A DNA stretch of 16,843 nt from a bacterium (lineage in GTDB: Bacteria; Latescibacterota; UBA2968). The translations under genes and the position numbers were made by a program. Position 1 is the stretch's first letter; each line of letters begins with the position of its first letter. This document shows positions 6,443-14,335 of this stretch, one piece after another. The stretch is from NCBI GenBank assembly GCA_027296045.1, contig JAPUJS010000428.1, positions 1 to 16,843 of the forward strand, given 5' to 3'. Under the pieces are notes generated by a model. That model was given only the letters and a program-made list of their open reading frames with translations. It made no database searches and had not been told where the DNA came from.

Positions 6443-8227
6443 ATGTTCAGATTCGCCCTCCACTGCATCCTGGCAATATGCCTCGGCGCGATGTTTATCG
6501 TCCCCGATGCCGATGCAGGAAAAATCAAACTGCCCTACAAAAAGGCCGGCCTCAACAAAAAACAGGCCGCCGCTCACCTTTTGGAACGCTTCGCCTTTGG
6601 CGCTCGACCGGGCGAGGTCAACCGGGTTGCCAAAATGGGCCCCGAAAAGTGGCTGGCCCAGCAGCTCGAAGGCACCCTGCCCGACGCCCAGCTTGAAAAA
6701 CGGCTCAAAGCCTTTCCGGCCGTGGCCATGACCACCGCAGAAATTGTTGCCACACACCCCAAAAACGGATACCTGCGCAAAGAAATGAGCAAAGCCGGGA
6801 TCCTCGACGTCGAAAAGATGAAGAAAAAAGAAATCAATAACAAAATGAAGGCCTACCGGAAAGAGAAAGGCCTGCGCACCCTCGGCCAGCTCACCAACCA
6901 GGATCTGCCGGGCCAGAAACTCGTCCGGGCGGTCTACAGCGAAAACCAGCTTCGCGAAGTCCTCACCGACTTCTGGTTCAACCACTTTAATGTCACCATT
7001 CGGGACGGTGCTGCCCGGCACTTTGTCCTGTCATACGAACAGGACGCCATCCGCTCCAATGCCCTCGGCCAGTTCCGCACCCTCCTGGGTGCCACGGCCA
7101 AGCATCCGGCCATGCTCCACTACCTGGACAACACCCAATCGCGTGCCCCCCAACAAAATCAGCAGAACCAGCGTAGAAATCGAAACCAACAGAATCAAAC
7201 GATGGCCGCCGACAATGAGATGGGCGGCGAAATGGGCGGCGAAATGGCCTCGGGCAAAAAGCCGGGTCAAAAAGCGGCTATCCCCAAGCCACCCCCCAAG
7301 CGTCAAAAGCGAGGTCTCAATGAAAACTACGCTCGGGAACTGATGGAACTGCACACCCTGGGCGTGGATGGCGGTTATACACAAAAAGACGTGGTCGAAG
7401 TCGCCCGCGCCTTAACCGGTTGGGGTGCCTTCCCGGTGGGGAACAAAAGCATCCTCAAAAATATGAAGCGCAATCCCCAAAACTTCGTCCATGAAGGCGA
7501 TTTTCTCTATCGTCGGTTCTGGCACGATCGGAAAGCAAAGGTCATCCTGGGTGAAACATTCCCGGCCGGTGGTGGGGTCGAAGAAGGCGAGCGCGTCCTC
7601 AACATGCTCGCCAAACATCCTTCCACAGCACGCTTCATCTCCACCAAACTCGCCCGGCGCTTTGTCTCCGACAAACCCTCCGAGACCTTGATCAACCACC
7701 TGTCCGACACCTTCACCAAAACCCGTGGCGACATCAAGGCGATGATGATCACGCTCGCCCAGTCTCCCGAATTCTGGGCCGAAGCCAAAACCCGGTCCAA
7801 GCTCAAATCGCCCTTTACCCTGGCTTCCAGCGCCCTGCGCGCCCTGGAAGCCGACGTTAAAAACCCGCGTCCGACCCTCAACTGGATTACGCGAATGGGC
7901 GAGCCGCTCTACCGTTATCTCCCGCCCACTGGCTTCCCGGACTATGCCGAATCGTGGGCCAACACCGGCACCCTGGTCACCCGAATGAACTTCGGAATCG
8001 GCCTGGTCACCGGACGCATCGGGGGCGTTGTGATCAACCTGCCGACAAAAGGCAAAAATAACTCGACCAACGAACTTTTGAAAACCTATTCCAAAATCCT
8101 GCTCCCCGAACAGGAGGCCAAGGACACGCTCAACCAGGTAAAAATCACGGTTCCGGAAAACGCCCAGAAGAAAGATGTTCAGGTGATCGCCCTCCTGCTC
8201 GGCTCACCCGAATTTCAGTATCATTAA
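6443..8227 (+). CDS. Exported DUF1800 family protein
   Basis: The 594-residue product begins with a Sec-type signal peptide (hydrophobic residues about 4-20, likely cleavage near ADA-GK at 25). DUF1800 hallmarks are HLLERFAFGARPGEV near residues 45-58 and NENYARELMELHTLGV at 294-308, followed by GGYTQKDVVEVARALTGW. Between them, residues about 237-290 form a Gln/Asn-rich then Gly/Glu/Met and Lys/Pro-rich insertion. DUF1800 proteins are widely found next to DUF1501 proteins in Planctomycetes, Proteobacteria and related groups; I know of no settled biochemical function. The start is fixed by the near-perfect AAGGAGG at 6430-6436. The next gene follows after 56 nt, suggesting an operon under the promoter at 6322-6350. 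Confidence 0.93.
   Translation: MFRFALHCILAICLGAMFIVPDADAGKIKLPYKKAGLNKKQAAAHLLERFAFGARPGEVNRVAKMGPEKWLAQQLEGTLPDAQLEKRLKAFPAVAMTTAEIVATHPKNGYLRKEMSKAGILDVEKMKKKEINNKMKAYRKEKGLRTLGQLTNQDLPGQKLVRAVYSENQLREVLTDFWFNHFNVTIRDGAARHFVLSYEQDAIRSNALGQFRTLLGATAKHPAMLHYLDNTQSRAPQQNQQNQRRNRNQQNQTMAADNEMGGEMGGEMASGKKPGQKAAIPKPPPKRQKRGLNENYARELMELHTLGVDGGYTQKDVVEVARALTGWGAFPVGNKSILKNMKRNPQNFVHEGDFLYRRFWHDRKAKVILGETFPAGGGVEEGERVLNMLAKHPSTARFISTKLARRFVSDKPSETLINHLSDTFTKTRGDIKAMMITLAQSPEFWAEAKTRSKLKSPFTLASSALRALEADVKNPRPTLNWITRMGEPLYRYLPPTGFPDYAESWANTGTLVTRMNFGIGLVTGRIGGVVINLPTKGKNNSTNELLKTYSKILLPEQEAKDTLNQVKITVPENAQKKDVQVIALLLGSPEFQYH
7220..7247 (+). repeat. 12-bp tandem repeat inside the DUF1800 low-complexity insertion
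   Basis: ATGGGCGGCGAA occurs twice perfectly (7220-7231 and 7232-7243) and a third copy begins as ATGG. It encodes Met-Gly-Gly-Glu units. Just upstream (about 7148-7198) the DNA is rich in CAA/CAG/AAC/AAT codons. The insertion therefore looks like recent repeat expansion in a surface loop. Confidence 0.8.
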
Positions 8228-8283
8228 AATAAAAGGTGCTGGGTAGAAAATATCGAACGCTTATCAATAAGGAGTACCAAGCC

Positions 8284-9552
8284 ATGTGGACACGTAGAGC
8301 CTTCATGAAAGGCAGTGGGGTGGCCCTCTTTTCGCTTTCCTTTGGAGGCACGCCGCTCTTTCTGAGCCGGGCGGCCGACGCGGCACATCACGCAGGGGCG
8401 AACCACCGCCGCAAAATTTTGGTCACCATCTTTCAGCGGGGGGCCATGGACGGCTTGATGGCCGTCACGCCCTATAACGATCCTGAACTGCCAGGTTTTC
8501 GCCCGCAATTGTTCATGCAGCCGGGTCAGGCAAAAGACAGCCCCATCGACCTGGACGGGCATTATGCCTTCCACCCTGCCTTCACGCCTATGGTCGACTA
8601 CTTCAAAGAAGGCCGCCTGGCCATCGTGCACGGCGTGGGTTCTCCCGAGCCCACCCGCTCCCACTTTGATGCCCAGGACTATATGGAAAACGGTACCCCA
8701 GGCGTAAAAAGCACCCGTTCGGGCTGGCTCAATCGAGCTGTGGGCCTGCTCGGCCACGAAGGCACCCCCTTCCGGGCCGTCTCGATGACCCAGGCCCTGC
8801 CGCGATCTTTCTACGGAAGTGCTCCGGCCCTGGCCATTGCCAATCTGCGCGATTTTGGCATCCGGGCACCCGGTGACAACCAGTCCAAAGAGCGCGTAGA
8901 AGCTGGGTTTGAACACCTCTATCAGATGGCCTCCAAAAATCTGCTCAAGCGCGTGGCCAACGAAAGCTTCGACGCCATCGACATGATGGCCAAAATCGAC
9001 GTGCTAAACTACAAGCCCGCCAAAGGCGCCAAATATCCCAACAACTCGCCTCTGGGCAATCGTCTCAGGCAAATCGCTCAGCTCGTCAAGGCCGAAGTGG
9101 GTCTGGAAGTCGCCTTCACCGAAACCGGCGGCTGGGACACCCACGTCCAGCAGGGCACCACCGTCGGTTCTTTTTCACGCCGAGCCACCGATCTATCAAA
9201 AGCCATCAATGCCTTCTGGACCGATCTGGGCCCCTATCAAGACGACGTCGTCCTGATAACCATGACCGAATTCGGCCGCACCGTCCGCCAAAACGGCTCC
9301 AGGGGCACCGATCACGGCCGCGGATCCTGCCTCTTTGTGTTAGGAAACAGTGTAGACGGCGGAAAAGTCCACGGCACCGTGCCCGTCCTGGCCACCGAGA
9401 ACCTGGCCGACGGCCGCGACCTGCCCGTCACCACCGACTTCCGATCCGTCTTTTCTGAAGTCGCTGGCAAGCACCTCAACATCAAGCCCGAAGACGATGC
9501 CAAACTCTTCCCGGGCTGGACAGGCCAAAGACTGCCGCTGATCAAGTCATAA
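8284..9552 (+). CDS. Tat-exported DUF1501 family protein
   Basis: Starting at the ATG 9 nt after TAAGGAG (8268-8274), the product is 422 residues. An earlier in-frame ATG at 8236 would add 16 residues but has no good ribosome binding site. The N-terminus TRRAFMKG followed by a hydrophobic stretch is a twin-arginine signal, with cleavage likely near residues 30-34. DUF1501 hallmarks are FQRGAMDGL (50-58), SHFDAQDYMENG (126-137), GGWDTH (282-287), TEFGRT (328-333) and GTDHGRG (341-347); the His/Asp content suits the alkaline-phosphatase-like fold to which the family belongs. It is paired with the DUF1800 gene, with a 56-nt gap, so the two probably work together outside the cytoplasm. The exact reaction is unknown. 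Confidence 0.93.
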   Translation: MWTRRAFMKGSGVALFSLSFGGTPLFLSRAADAAHHAGANHRRKILVTIFQRGAMDGLMAVTPYNDPELPGFRPQLFMQPGQAKDSPIDLDGHYAFHPAFTPMVDYFKEGRLAIVHGVGSPEPTRSHFDAQDYMENGTPGVKSTRSGWLNRAVGLLGHEGTPFRAVSMTQALPRSFYGSAPALAIANLRDFGIRAPGDNQSKERVEAGFEHLYQMASKNLLKRVANESFDAIDMMAKIDVLNYKPAKGAKYPNNSPLGNRLRQIAQLVKAEVGLEVAFTETGGWDTHVQQGTTVGSFSRRATDLSKAINAFWTDLGPYQDDVVLITMTEFGRTVRQNGSRGTDHGRGSCLFVLGNSVDGGKVHGTVPVLATENLADGRDLPVTTDFRSVFSEVAGKHLNIKPEDDAKLFPGWTGQRLPLIKS

Positions 9553-9577
9553 AGCAAAACAATCAGGTCTTCAAAGA

Positions 9578-9618
9578 GAATCTCGGATATCCGTTGGGAT
9601 ATCCGAGATTCTTGTTTT
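9578..9618 (+). terminator. Perfect 15-bp stem terminator after the DUF1501 gene
   Basis: GAATCTCGGATATCC (9578-9592) pairs perfectly with 9597-9611 around a GTTG loop, followed by TTGTTTT. It lies 25 nt after the stop and closes the DUF1800-DUF1501 unit. Confidence 0.9.
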
Positions 9619-9660
9619 CACCCAACGCCCGCCCCTTTCTCCGTCGGGTTCCGAGTTTTC

Positions 9661-9822
9661 TACAACCCGAAACCCGAACACCTCAGAGGACCCCACGGCA
9701 TCGCCTTCCCCAACATGAAATGCCACCTCACCGACCACGGCACCGGCGTGATGCTCATTCTGCGCGGCCCCAAATTTACAGGAGGCAAAGTCCTCGACGC
9801 CCTGGTCAGCCACGTGGATCTC
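9661..9822 (+). pseudogene. Decayed fragment of a sulfatase (middle region)
   Basis: In the frame starting at 9661 the translation contains GPHGIAFPNMKCHLTDHGTG, then VMLILRGP and GGKVLDALVSHVDL. This matches the central part of heparan-N-sulfatase-like sulfatases, where SDHG is followed by a PFPRAK-type strand, an IVR strand and the SHxDL helix. Everything before it (first metal site, CxPxR motif) and everything after SHVDL is missing or unrecognisable. Residue-level pattern and frame are kept over about 54 codons, so decay or truncation is recent. The remainder of the 9612-9914 gap shows nothing else except the ribosome binding site of the next gene. Recognition is by eye. Confidence 0.65.
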
Positions 9823-9914
9823 TCCCACCAAAAACCAGCTCTATCCGGCCCGAGAATACCTGGGATTCTAATCCAACCTCCGTTTCAGATCCTTAATCAG
9901 GAGACAAACTACCG

Positions 9915-11321
9915 ATGAACATCGTTTTCATTATGACCGACACCCAGAACAAATCCATGGTCGGAGCCTACGGTCAACCATCGGTTGACACCCCAAACCT
10001 CGACCGCCTGGCCGAAACCGGCATCCGCTTCGACCGCGCCTATACCGCCTGCCCGGTCTGCACACCCGCCCGAGGTGCGATCTTTTCAGGACTACATCCC
10101 CAGATCAACGGCGCCTGGTGCAACAACATCACCCCCCACGCCAACATCCCCTTGATGGGCACCCTGTTCCAGGAACGCGGCTACCGCGCAGGGTATACGG
10201 GAAAATGGCACCTGGAAGGCGCCGGATATTTCGGCAATGGAATCCCCGACGGCGGCTTTGAACCCGACTGGTGGTATGACGGCAAATGCTATGGCGACGA
10301 CATCGGACCCGACCTGTTCAGCCAGTATAGAACCTGCAAAACAGCCGACGAGCTGAGAGCCGCCGGTTTCACAGAAGCCAATATCTGGGGCCACCGGGTC
10401 GCCGACCGGGCCATCGATTTCCTCCAAACCATCAGAAGCGACCCGTTTGTCCTGGTCGTCTCCTTCGACGAACCCCACGGCCCCTTTGTCACCCCCCCGG
10501 AATACTGGGAACAGTTTCCTCCCGAAAACATTCCCAAACCGCCCAACTACAACGCCCCGGTCGACAACAAACCCGAACTCCAACAGATTCATCACCGACA
10601 AAACGGGGCACCTTCCTGGCCAGCTTTCCAGGCTACCAAACAACGTCATTTCGCCTGCAACAGCTATATCGACCGGGAAATTGGACGGGTCATCGACACC
10701 GCCACCCACAACGACGACACCGCAATCATCTACACCTCCGATCACGGCGATATGAACGGCGCCCACGGCCTGCGCAGCAAAGGCCCGATGATGTATGAAG
10801 AGATCTGCAACATCCCGCTCATCGTGCGCCTGCCAGACGGCCCTTCCGGCGCTGTGAGCAATGCCCTGGTCAGCCATCTGGATCTCTTGCCCACCATGTT
10901 AGACCTGGCCGGGAAAGACATTCCCAAAAATCTCCACGGCAAAAGCCTCGCACCCGTCCTGAACGATCCCAACGCCCGGGTGAATGACCACATCATGATC
11001 AATTTCAACCGGTTTGCGATCAACCACCACCAGTATGGCGCCTTCTACCCCATCCGCTGTCTCACCGACGGACGCTACAAACTGGCCGTCAACCTCTTCG
11101 ACACCGACGAACTCTACGACCTGGAAACAGACCCGTACGAAACCACCAATCGAATCGACGACGAAGCCCTCCAAGAAATCCGCAACGACCTCCACGCCCG
11201 TCTACTCGATGAGATGGATCAAATCCGCGACCCCTTCCGAACCTTCCATTGGGGAGACCGACCGTGGAACAAAATTCGGGAGCCCTATTACTGGGCGGAG
11301 AACAGAAACATCGGTGGTTGA
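9915..11321 (+). CDS. Sulfatase (formylglycine-dependent, CTPAR motif)
   Basis: This 468-residue product is an intact sulfatase. Asp9 in MTDTQ is in the metal site, Cys49 in CTPAR fits the C-x-P-x-R recognition core for formylglycine conversion, Lys97 and His99 lie in GKWHL, His188 in DEPHGP, Ser275-Asp276-His277 in TSDHGD and Lys289 in RSKGPMMYE. The C-terminus has the typical DELYDLETDPYETTN block. No signal peptide is seen. The start is set by TCAGGAGA at 9897-9904. It differs clearly from the sulfatase at 4663 in the region between the two active-site halves, so they probably act on different substrates. The C-terminal codons run directly into a recombinase fragment. Substrate unknown. 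Confidence 0.93.
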   Translation: MNIVFIMTDTQNKSMVGAYGQPSVDTPNLDRLAETGIRFDRAYTACPVCTPARGAIFSGLHPQINGAWCNNITPHANIPLMGTLFQERGYRAGYTGKWHLEGAGYFGNGIPDGGFEPDWWYDGKCYGDDIGPDLFSQYRTCKTADELRAAGFTEANIWGHRVADRAIDFLQTIRSDPFVLVVSFDEPHGPFVTPPEYWEQFPPENIPKPPNYNAPVDNKPELQQIHHRQNGAPSWPAFQATKQRHFACNSYIDREIGRVIDTATHNDDTAIIYTSDHGDMNGAHGLRSKGPMMYEEICNIPLIVRLPDGPSGAVSNALVSHLDLLPTMLDLAGKDIPKNLHGKSLAPVLNDPNARVNDHIMINFNRFAINHHQYGAFYPIRCLTDGRYKLAVNLFDTDELYDLETDPYETTNRIDDEALQEIRNDLHARLLDEMDQIRDPFRTFHWGDRPWNKIREPYYWAENRNIGG

Positions 11322-11713
11322 CTTCTCCCACGGATAATGCGTTTCGAGAAATTAATAATGACCGCCTTCTCGTGCGGTTTTCTTACTCAGCAGAGCATGT
11401 AAAGAAGATCAGAACCATTCCTGGCCGGAAGTGGGATCCTAAAATCAAATGCTGGAGTCTGCCTTACAAGCCGAACATGCTACAGATCCTTCGGACACTT
11501 TTTAAATACGAAAAGATAGATGTTGACCCAGGCGTGCAGTCTAAGAAACTCAGTCCTCGCAGCAGCGGGTCTGAATCCAGAAAACTTCCTGAACCCTTTC
11601 AGGAAACACTGACTTTGCTAAACAAAGCCTTCAAGTTGGAACGATACAGCCAGAAAACCCAGAAGGCATATCGGTTACACATCAGAGCATTTCTGAAATA
11701 CGTCCCCAAAAAG
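11318..11713 (+). pseudogene. Truncated tyrosine recombinase/integrase with HARP-like N-terminal block
   Basis: The reading frame holds two recognisable pieces. Bases about 11360-11503 encode LLVRFSYSAEHVKKIRTIPG, then RKWDPKIKCWSLP, which resembles the HARP-type module of some integrases and of SMARCAL1-like proteins. Bases about 11597-11713 encode RYSQKTQKAYRLHIRAFLKY, the SAM-like core-binding helices of phage/XerD-type integrases. The catalytic domain with its Arg, His-x-x-Arg and Tyr is entirely absent: similarity stops where the convergent dioxygenase gene ends. The frame is also open back into the sulfatase gene, and no convincing start exists (TTG at 11318 is the nearest). This is a relic of a mobile element or integron-like recombinase. 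Limits are approximate. Confidence 0.65.
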
Positions 11714-11724
11714 CTGATTGGCCG

Positions 11725-12711
11725 CTATCCAAATACCCACCCGTCCCAGATGTTGTCCGGAGTCGGTAGAATGTCCTCGTGGAAGTTTCGTGTATCGACC
11801 CACCACTGGTGATTCGGTCCGGGTCCGTTTACCAGGTCGTCGAAAAAGGTAAGGTCTTCTCGTTGGTAATCACACGGGACGATGAGGCGTAGGACGGGTC
11901 GTTCGTGGTCGGCAGAGTGATTGATGCCACCTGAGTGCAGTAATCGGGGATGCCAGAAAATGACGTCTCCCGCATTGCCTGGAAATTCCACCGGGGTGAT
12001 GTCCCTCAGCGCACCGTCACGGGCACGGCTGTATGCCTCGGCGCGATCGGGGCCGACGGGGCCCTGGACAGTGTCGCAGTGCGGATGCACAATGTGATGG
12101 GATCCGGGCCAGATTGTGAAGCCGCCACAGTGCGGGGGCACCTCGTCCACGAGAACCATTGCAGACAACTGTGCCGCCGTTTGGTCCGCGTGAGGGCTCA
12201 ACCGCCCCTCTGAGCCGGATGGCTTCGGAAACACGCCGTAGACCCCGCGCACACGTTGAGTACGCTTGATCGGCTCGCCGATGAATAACGACACCATCTT
12301 CTGCATGCTCGGGTGGTGGGCGATTTTGTCGATGAGAAACGGCTCCGTGCCGATACCGCCGCGAGAGCGCATCTTCCAGCTGCCGCCCGCGAACAATCCT
12401 GCCTTTTCCGCATCCTCTTCCGTCCACTGCCCGTGTGGCGCGTCGAGCCAGGTTCGCGAATCGTCGCGCTTGAGAATCTCACGCGGCACATTTTCCCATA
12501 CGTAATCGACGATGCGCTCGAACGTTCGGTTCTCGTCCAGGAACCCACGCTTCACGATGAAGCCGTAGTCTTTGAAGAACGCGACTTCCGCTTTGCTGAG
12601 CGTTGGCTCTCCGTTCGTAAAGTCAGGATCGACGAACACATGGGGGTCACGGATGACTACGTCTTCGGCAATTCTCGGCGTGGTGGCACGCCTCGTGTTG
12701 TTGTCTCTCAT
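11725..12711 (-). CDS. Phytanoyl-CoA dioxygenase (PhyH) family oxygenase
   Basis: The product is 328 residues when started at the ATG at 12709-12711, which has AAAGGGAG six nt upstream; a longer start at 12732 lacks one. The Fe(II)-binding facial triad is visible as His174-x-Asp176 (SPHADQ) and His259 (LLHSGG), and an Arg about 12-16 residues later could bind 2-oxoglutarate. The CGGFTIWPGSHH block is typical of the family. It would hydroxylate a small organic substrate using 2-oxoglutarate and O2 in the cytoplasm; the substrate is unknown and need not be a CoA ester. It is the last gene of a minus-strand group with an aldo/keto reductase and a VOC protein. It ends against the truncated integrase. 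Confidence 0.9.
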   Translation of the reverse strand: MRDNNTRRATTPRIAEDVVIRDPHVFVDPDFTNGEPTLSKAEVAFFKDYGFIVKRGFLDENRTFERIVDYVWENVPREILKRDDSRTWLDAPHGQWTEEDAEKAGLFAGGSWKMRSRGGIGTEPFLIDKIAHHPSMQKMVSLFIGEPIKRTQRVRGVYGVFPKPSGSEGRLSPHADQTAAQLSAMVLVDEVPPHCGGFTIWPGSHHIVHPHCDTVQGPVGPDRAEAYSRARDGALRDITPVEFPGNAGDVIFWHPRLLHSGGINHSADHERPVLRLIVPCDYQREDLTFFDDLVNGPGPNHQWWVDTRNFHEDILPTPDNIWDGWVFG

Positions 12712-12721
12712 GTCTCCCTTT

Positions 12722-12854
12722 CTACAGCACAAACTTGACGTAAATGATGTACCCCGCGAGCGCGATCATTGTGGCAAAGCACACCCACAAGATGAGGTCC
12801 GATTTCCATCTGCCGCGTCTGATACGCCGTCCACTTGCTCCATCGAAATTGCAT
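12722..12854 (-). CDS. Possible small single-pass membrane protein, apparently frameshifted
   Basis: Between the VOC gene and PhyH two overlapping minus-strand frames compete. An ATG at 12852-12854 with AAAGGA seven nt upstream opens a 48-codon frame that ends in a TGA overlapping the PhyH ATG (ATGA), but its product is not protein-like in the second half. A +1 frame, ending at 12722, encodes an obvious membrane helix (DLILWVCFATMIALAGYIIY) after a basic stretch, but has no start codon. A single inserted base would explain both. Either a frameshifted small gene or a coincidence; the membrane-helix frame is the more convincing one. No function can be given. Confidence 0.35.
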
Positions 12855-12879
12855 GGATGATTCCTTTGTTTTATCTTTG

Positions 12880-13299
12880 TCAGTCTTTGAGTGCTTCGGC
12901 CTGCTTCGATTCGGGCATGAGCTGCATCAGTTCGATGCGCACCCCGTCGGGATCGACGATGAAATACTGCTTGCATTTGCTGCGTCCGGTTCGGATGCCA
13001 TCGGGATCGACATCGAGGCCTTTGCTTTTGAGATCGTGGACCGTGGTTTCGATATCGTCTACCCAGAGGCAGAGGTGTTTGAAACCCGATGCGTTTTTGG
13101 GGATGTCGGCCTGGTCGCCGCCATTGGTGAAGAGTTCAATAAAATCGTCGCTGCCGGTTTTGACGTAGACCATCCAGAGGCTGCCGTCGTCATTGTTCAT
13201 GCGAAAGGCTTCGGGCAGGCCGAGGATGCGGGTGTAAAAGTCGAGGGATTGGTCGATGTCTTTGCAGGTGATGGCGAAATGGCCAATACCGGTGATCAT
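12880..13299 (-). CDS. VOC-superfamily (glyoxalase I-like) protein
   Basis: The 139-residue product has two beta-alpha-beta-beta-beta modules. Metal ligands appear at His7 (GIGHFAI), Glu55 (FIELF), His75 (FKHLCLWV) and Glu123 (RIELMQ), the His/Glu/His/Glu set of glyoxalase I and related isomerases or dioxygenases. The YFIVDPDGVRIELMQ ending is typical. Its ribosome binding site AAGGAGA lies at 13305-13311. It starts 24 nt after the aldo/keto reductase stop, so the two form an operon. It probably acts on a small aldehyde, thioester or ring compound; the substrate is not readable. Confidence 0.9.
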   Translation of the reverse strand: MITGIGHFAITCKDIDQSLDFYTRILGLPEAFRMNNDDGSLWMVYVKTGSDDFIELFTNGGDQADIPKNASGFKHLCLWVDDIETTVHDLKSKGLDVDPDGIRTGRSKCKQYFIVDPDGVRIELMQLMPESKQAEALKD

Positions 13300-13323
13300 A
13301 CGTGTCTCCTTGGGTGATGTTGC

Positions 13324-14217
13324 TCAGGATAGAAACCGTTCTGTGAAAGCTTGTTTGGTTTTTTGTAGAATTTCATCTGGTAATTTCTGACCGTCGGAGA
13401 TAAGAACGTTGGCGGCGAGGTGATCGGGGTTGGTGGTGCCAACGATAGCGGTGCTGACGTCGGGATGTGACAGGGTGAAACGCAGAGCGAATTCGATGAG
13501 GGGCATGTCGCCTGCTAATTCGGCAAGGGGGAAGGTCTGCACCCGTTCCCAGGGACCGGCCATCATGGCTTTTTCGGGTTTTTCGGTGCGTTGCCAGACG
13601 GCGTTGGAGATGGGGCGTTTGATAATGGTGCCCATCTGACGGTCGCGCAGGGTGGGAAAGAGGATCGCGTCGGCTTCTTGATAGAGGATGTTGTAAGTAA
13701 ATTCCTGGGTGTCGAGTGGCCATTCGGCTGCGGCGCGTGCGCCTTTGGAGCCGTCCTGAGAAATACCCACAAAACGGGTCCAGCCTTTGTGTTTGGCTTC
13801 GAGCAGAGCTTCAAAGGCGGCCTTTGTGTCATCCGTATCGCCGGGTACGCCGTGAAACTGGACGATGTCGATGATGTCCATATTGAGTTTTTTACGGCTG
13901 GTGTCGATCGTTTTGAGAATGCCGTCGGGTGTGTAGTCTTTGACCGTTTTGCGCGTGCCGTTTTCAGTGACTTGATAGTCGCCGCATTTAGTAGCAAGGG
14001 TGAATTCGTCTTTGCGATGCGAAATATATTCGCCGATGCGGGCTTCACTGTCGCCGTACATAGCGGCCGTATCGATAAACGTGATGCCCAGATCCAGGGC
14101 CTGGTTCAACACGGTTTCGACCTGTTTACCGGGAAGTTCGGGATTGCCGATTTGTGCAGCGCCGAAGCCGATTTCGGAGACCGTGAGGCCGGTTCTGCCG
14201 AGGGGGCGTTGTTGCAT
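13324..14217 (-). CDS. Aldo/keto reductase
   Basis: This 297-residue protein has the aldo/keto reductase tetrad: Asp49 and Tyr54 (FIDTAAMYGDSE), Lys77 (LATKCG) and His122 (VQFHGV). The N-terminal LGRTGLTVSEIGFGAAQIG and the late TAIVGTTNPDHL NADPH-binding loop are typical. Length is slightly short of the usual 310-330. It would reduce or oxidise a sugar or small carbonyl compound with NAD(P)H. AAAGGA (14225-14230 on the plus strand as TCCTTT) lies seven nt before the ATG. It is the first gene of the minus-strand group with VOC and PhyH. Confidence 0.92.
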   Translation of the reverse strand: MQQRPLGRTGLTVSEIGFGAAQIGNPELPGKQVETVLNQALDLGITFIDTAAMYGDSEARIGEYISHRKDEFTLATKCGDYQVTENGTRKTVKDYTPDGILKTIDTSRKKLNMDIIDIVQFHGVPGDTDDTKAAFEALLEAKHKGWTRFVGISQDGSKGARAAAEWPLDTQEFTYNILYQEADAILFPTLRDRQMGTIIKRPISNAVWQRTEKPEKAMMAGPWERVQTFPLAELAGDMPLIEFALRFTLSHPDVSTAIVGTTNPDHLAANVLISDGQKLPDEILQKTKQAFTERFLS

Positions 14218-14254
14218 GGTCGCGTCCTTTCTGTGTGTTGTTTGAATGCAATAA

Positions 14255-14296
14255 AGTATAATAATCTATTTCTTCAGACAAGACATTTGCCTTGTC
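14255..14296 (-). promoter_or_regulatory. Candidate promoter and dyad operator for the minus-strand operon
   Basis: On the minus strand TTGTCT (14276-14281) and TATACT (14255-14260) are separated by 15 nt, a little short. An inverted repeat GACAAG-N8-CTTGTC (14277-14282 and 14291-14296) overlaps the -35 box, as an operator for a repressor would. The dyad is seen directly; the promoter call is weak and no regulator gene is present here. Confidence 0.35.
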
Positions 14297-14335
14297 AGTT
14301 ACCAATCTCATTTCTATATTGAGCCTGCACTATTC

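Noticed and set aside
10092..10877. 261-residue minus-strand open frame
   Set aside because: Antisense shadow of the intact sulfatase at 9915-11321.
12835..13317. 160-residue plus-strand open frame
   Set aside because: It is the mirror of the minus-strand VOC gene, which has all four metal ligands and a good ribosome binding site.
13591..14322. 243-residue plus-strand open frame
   Set aside because: It is antisense to the aldo/keto reductase with a complete catalytic tetrad.
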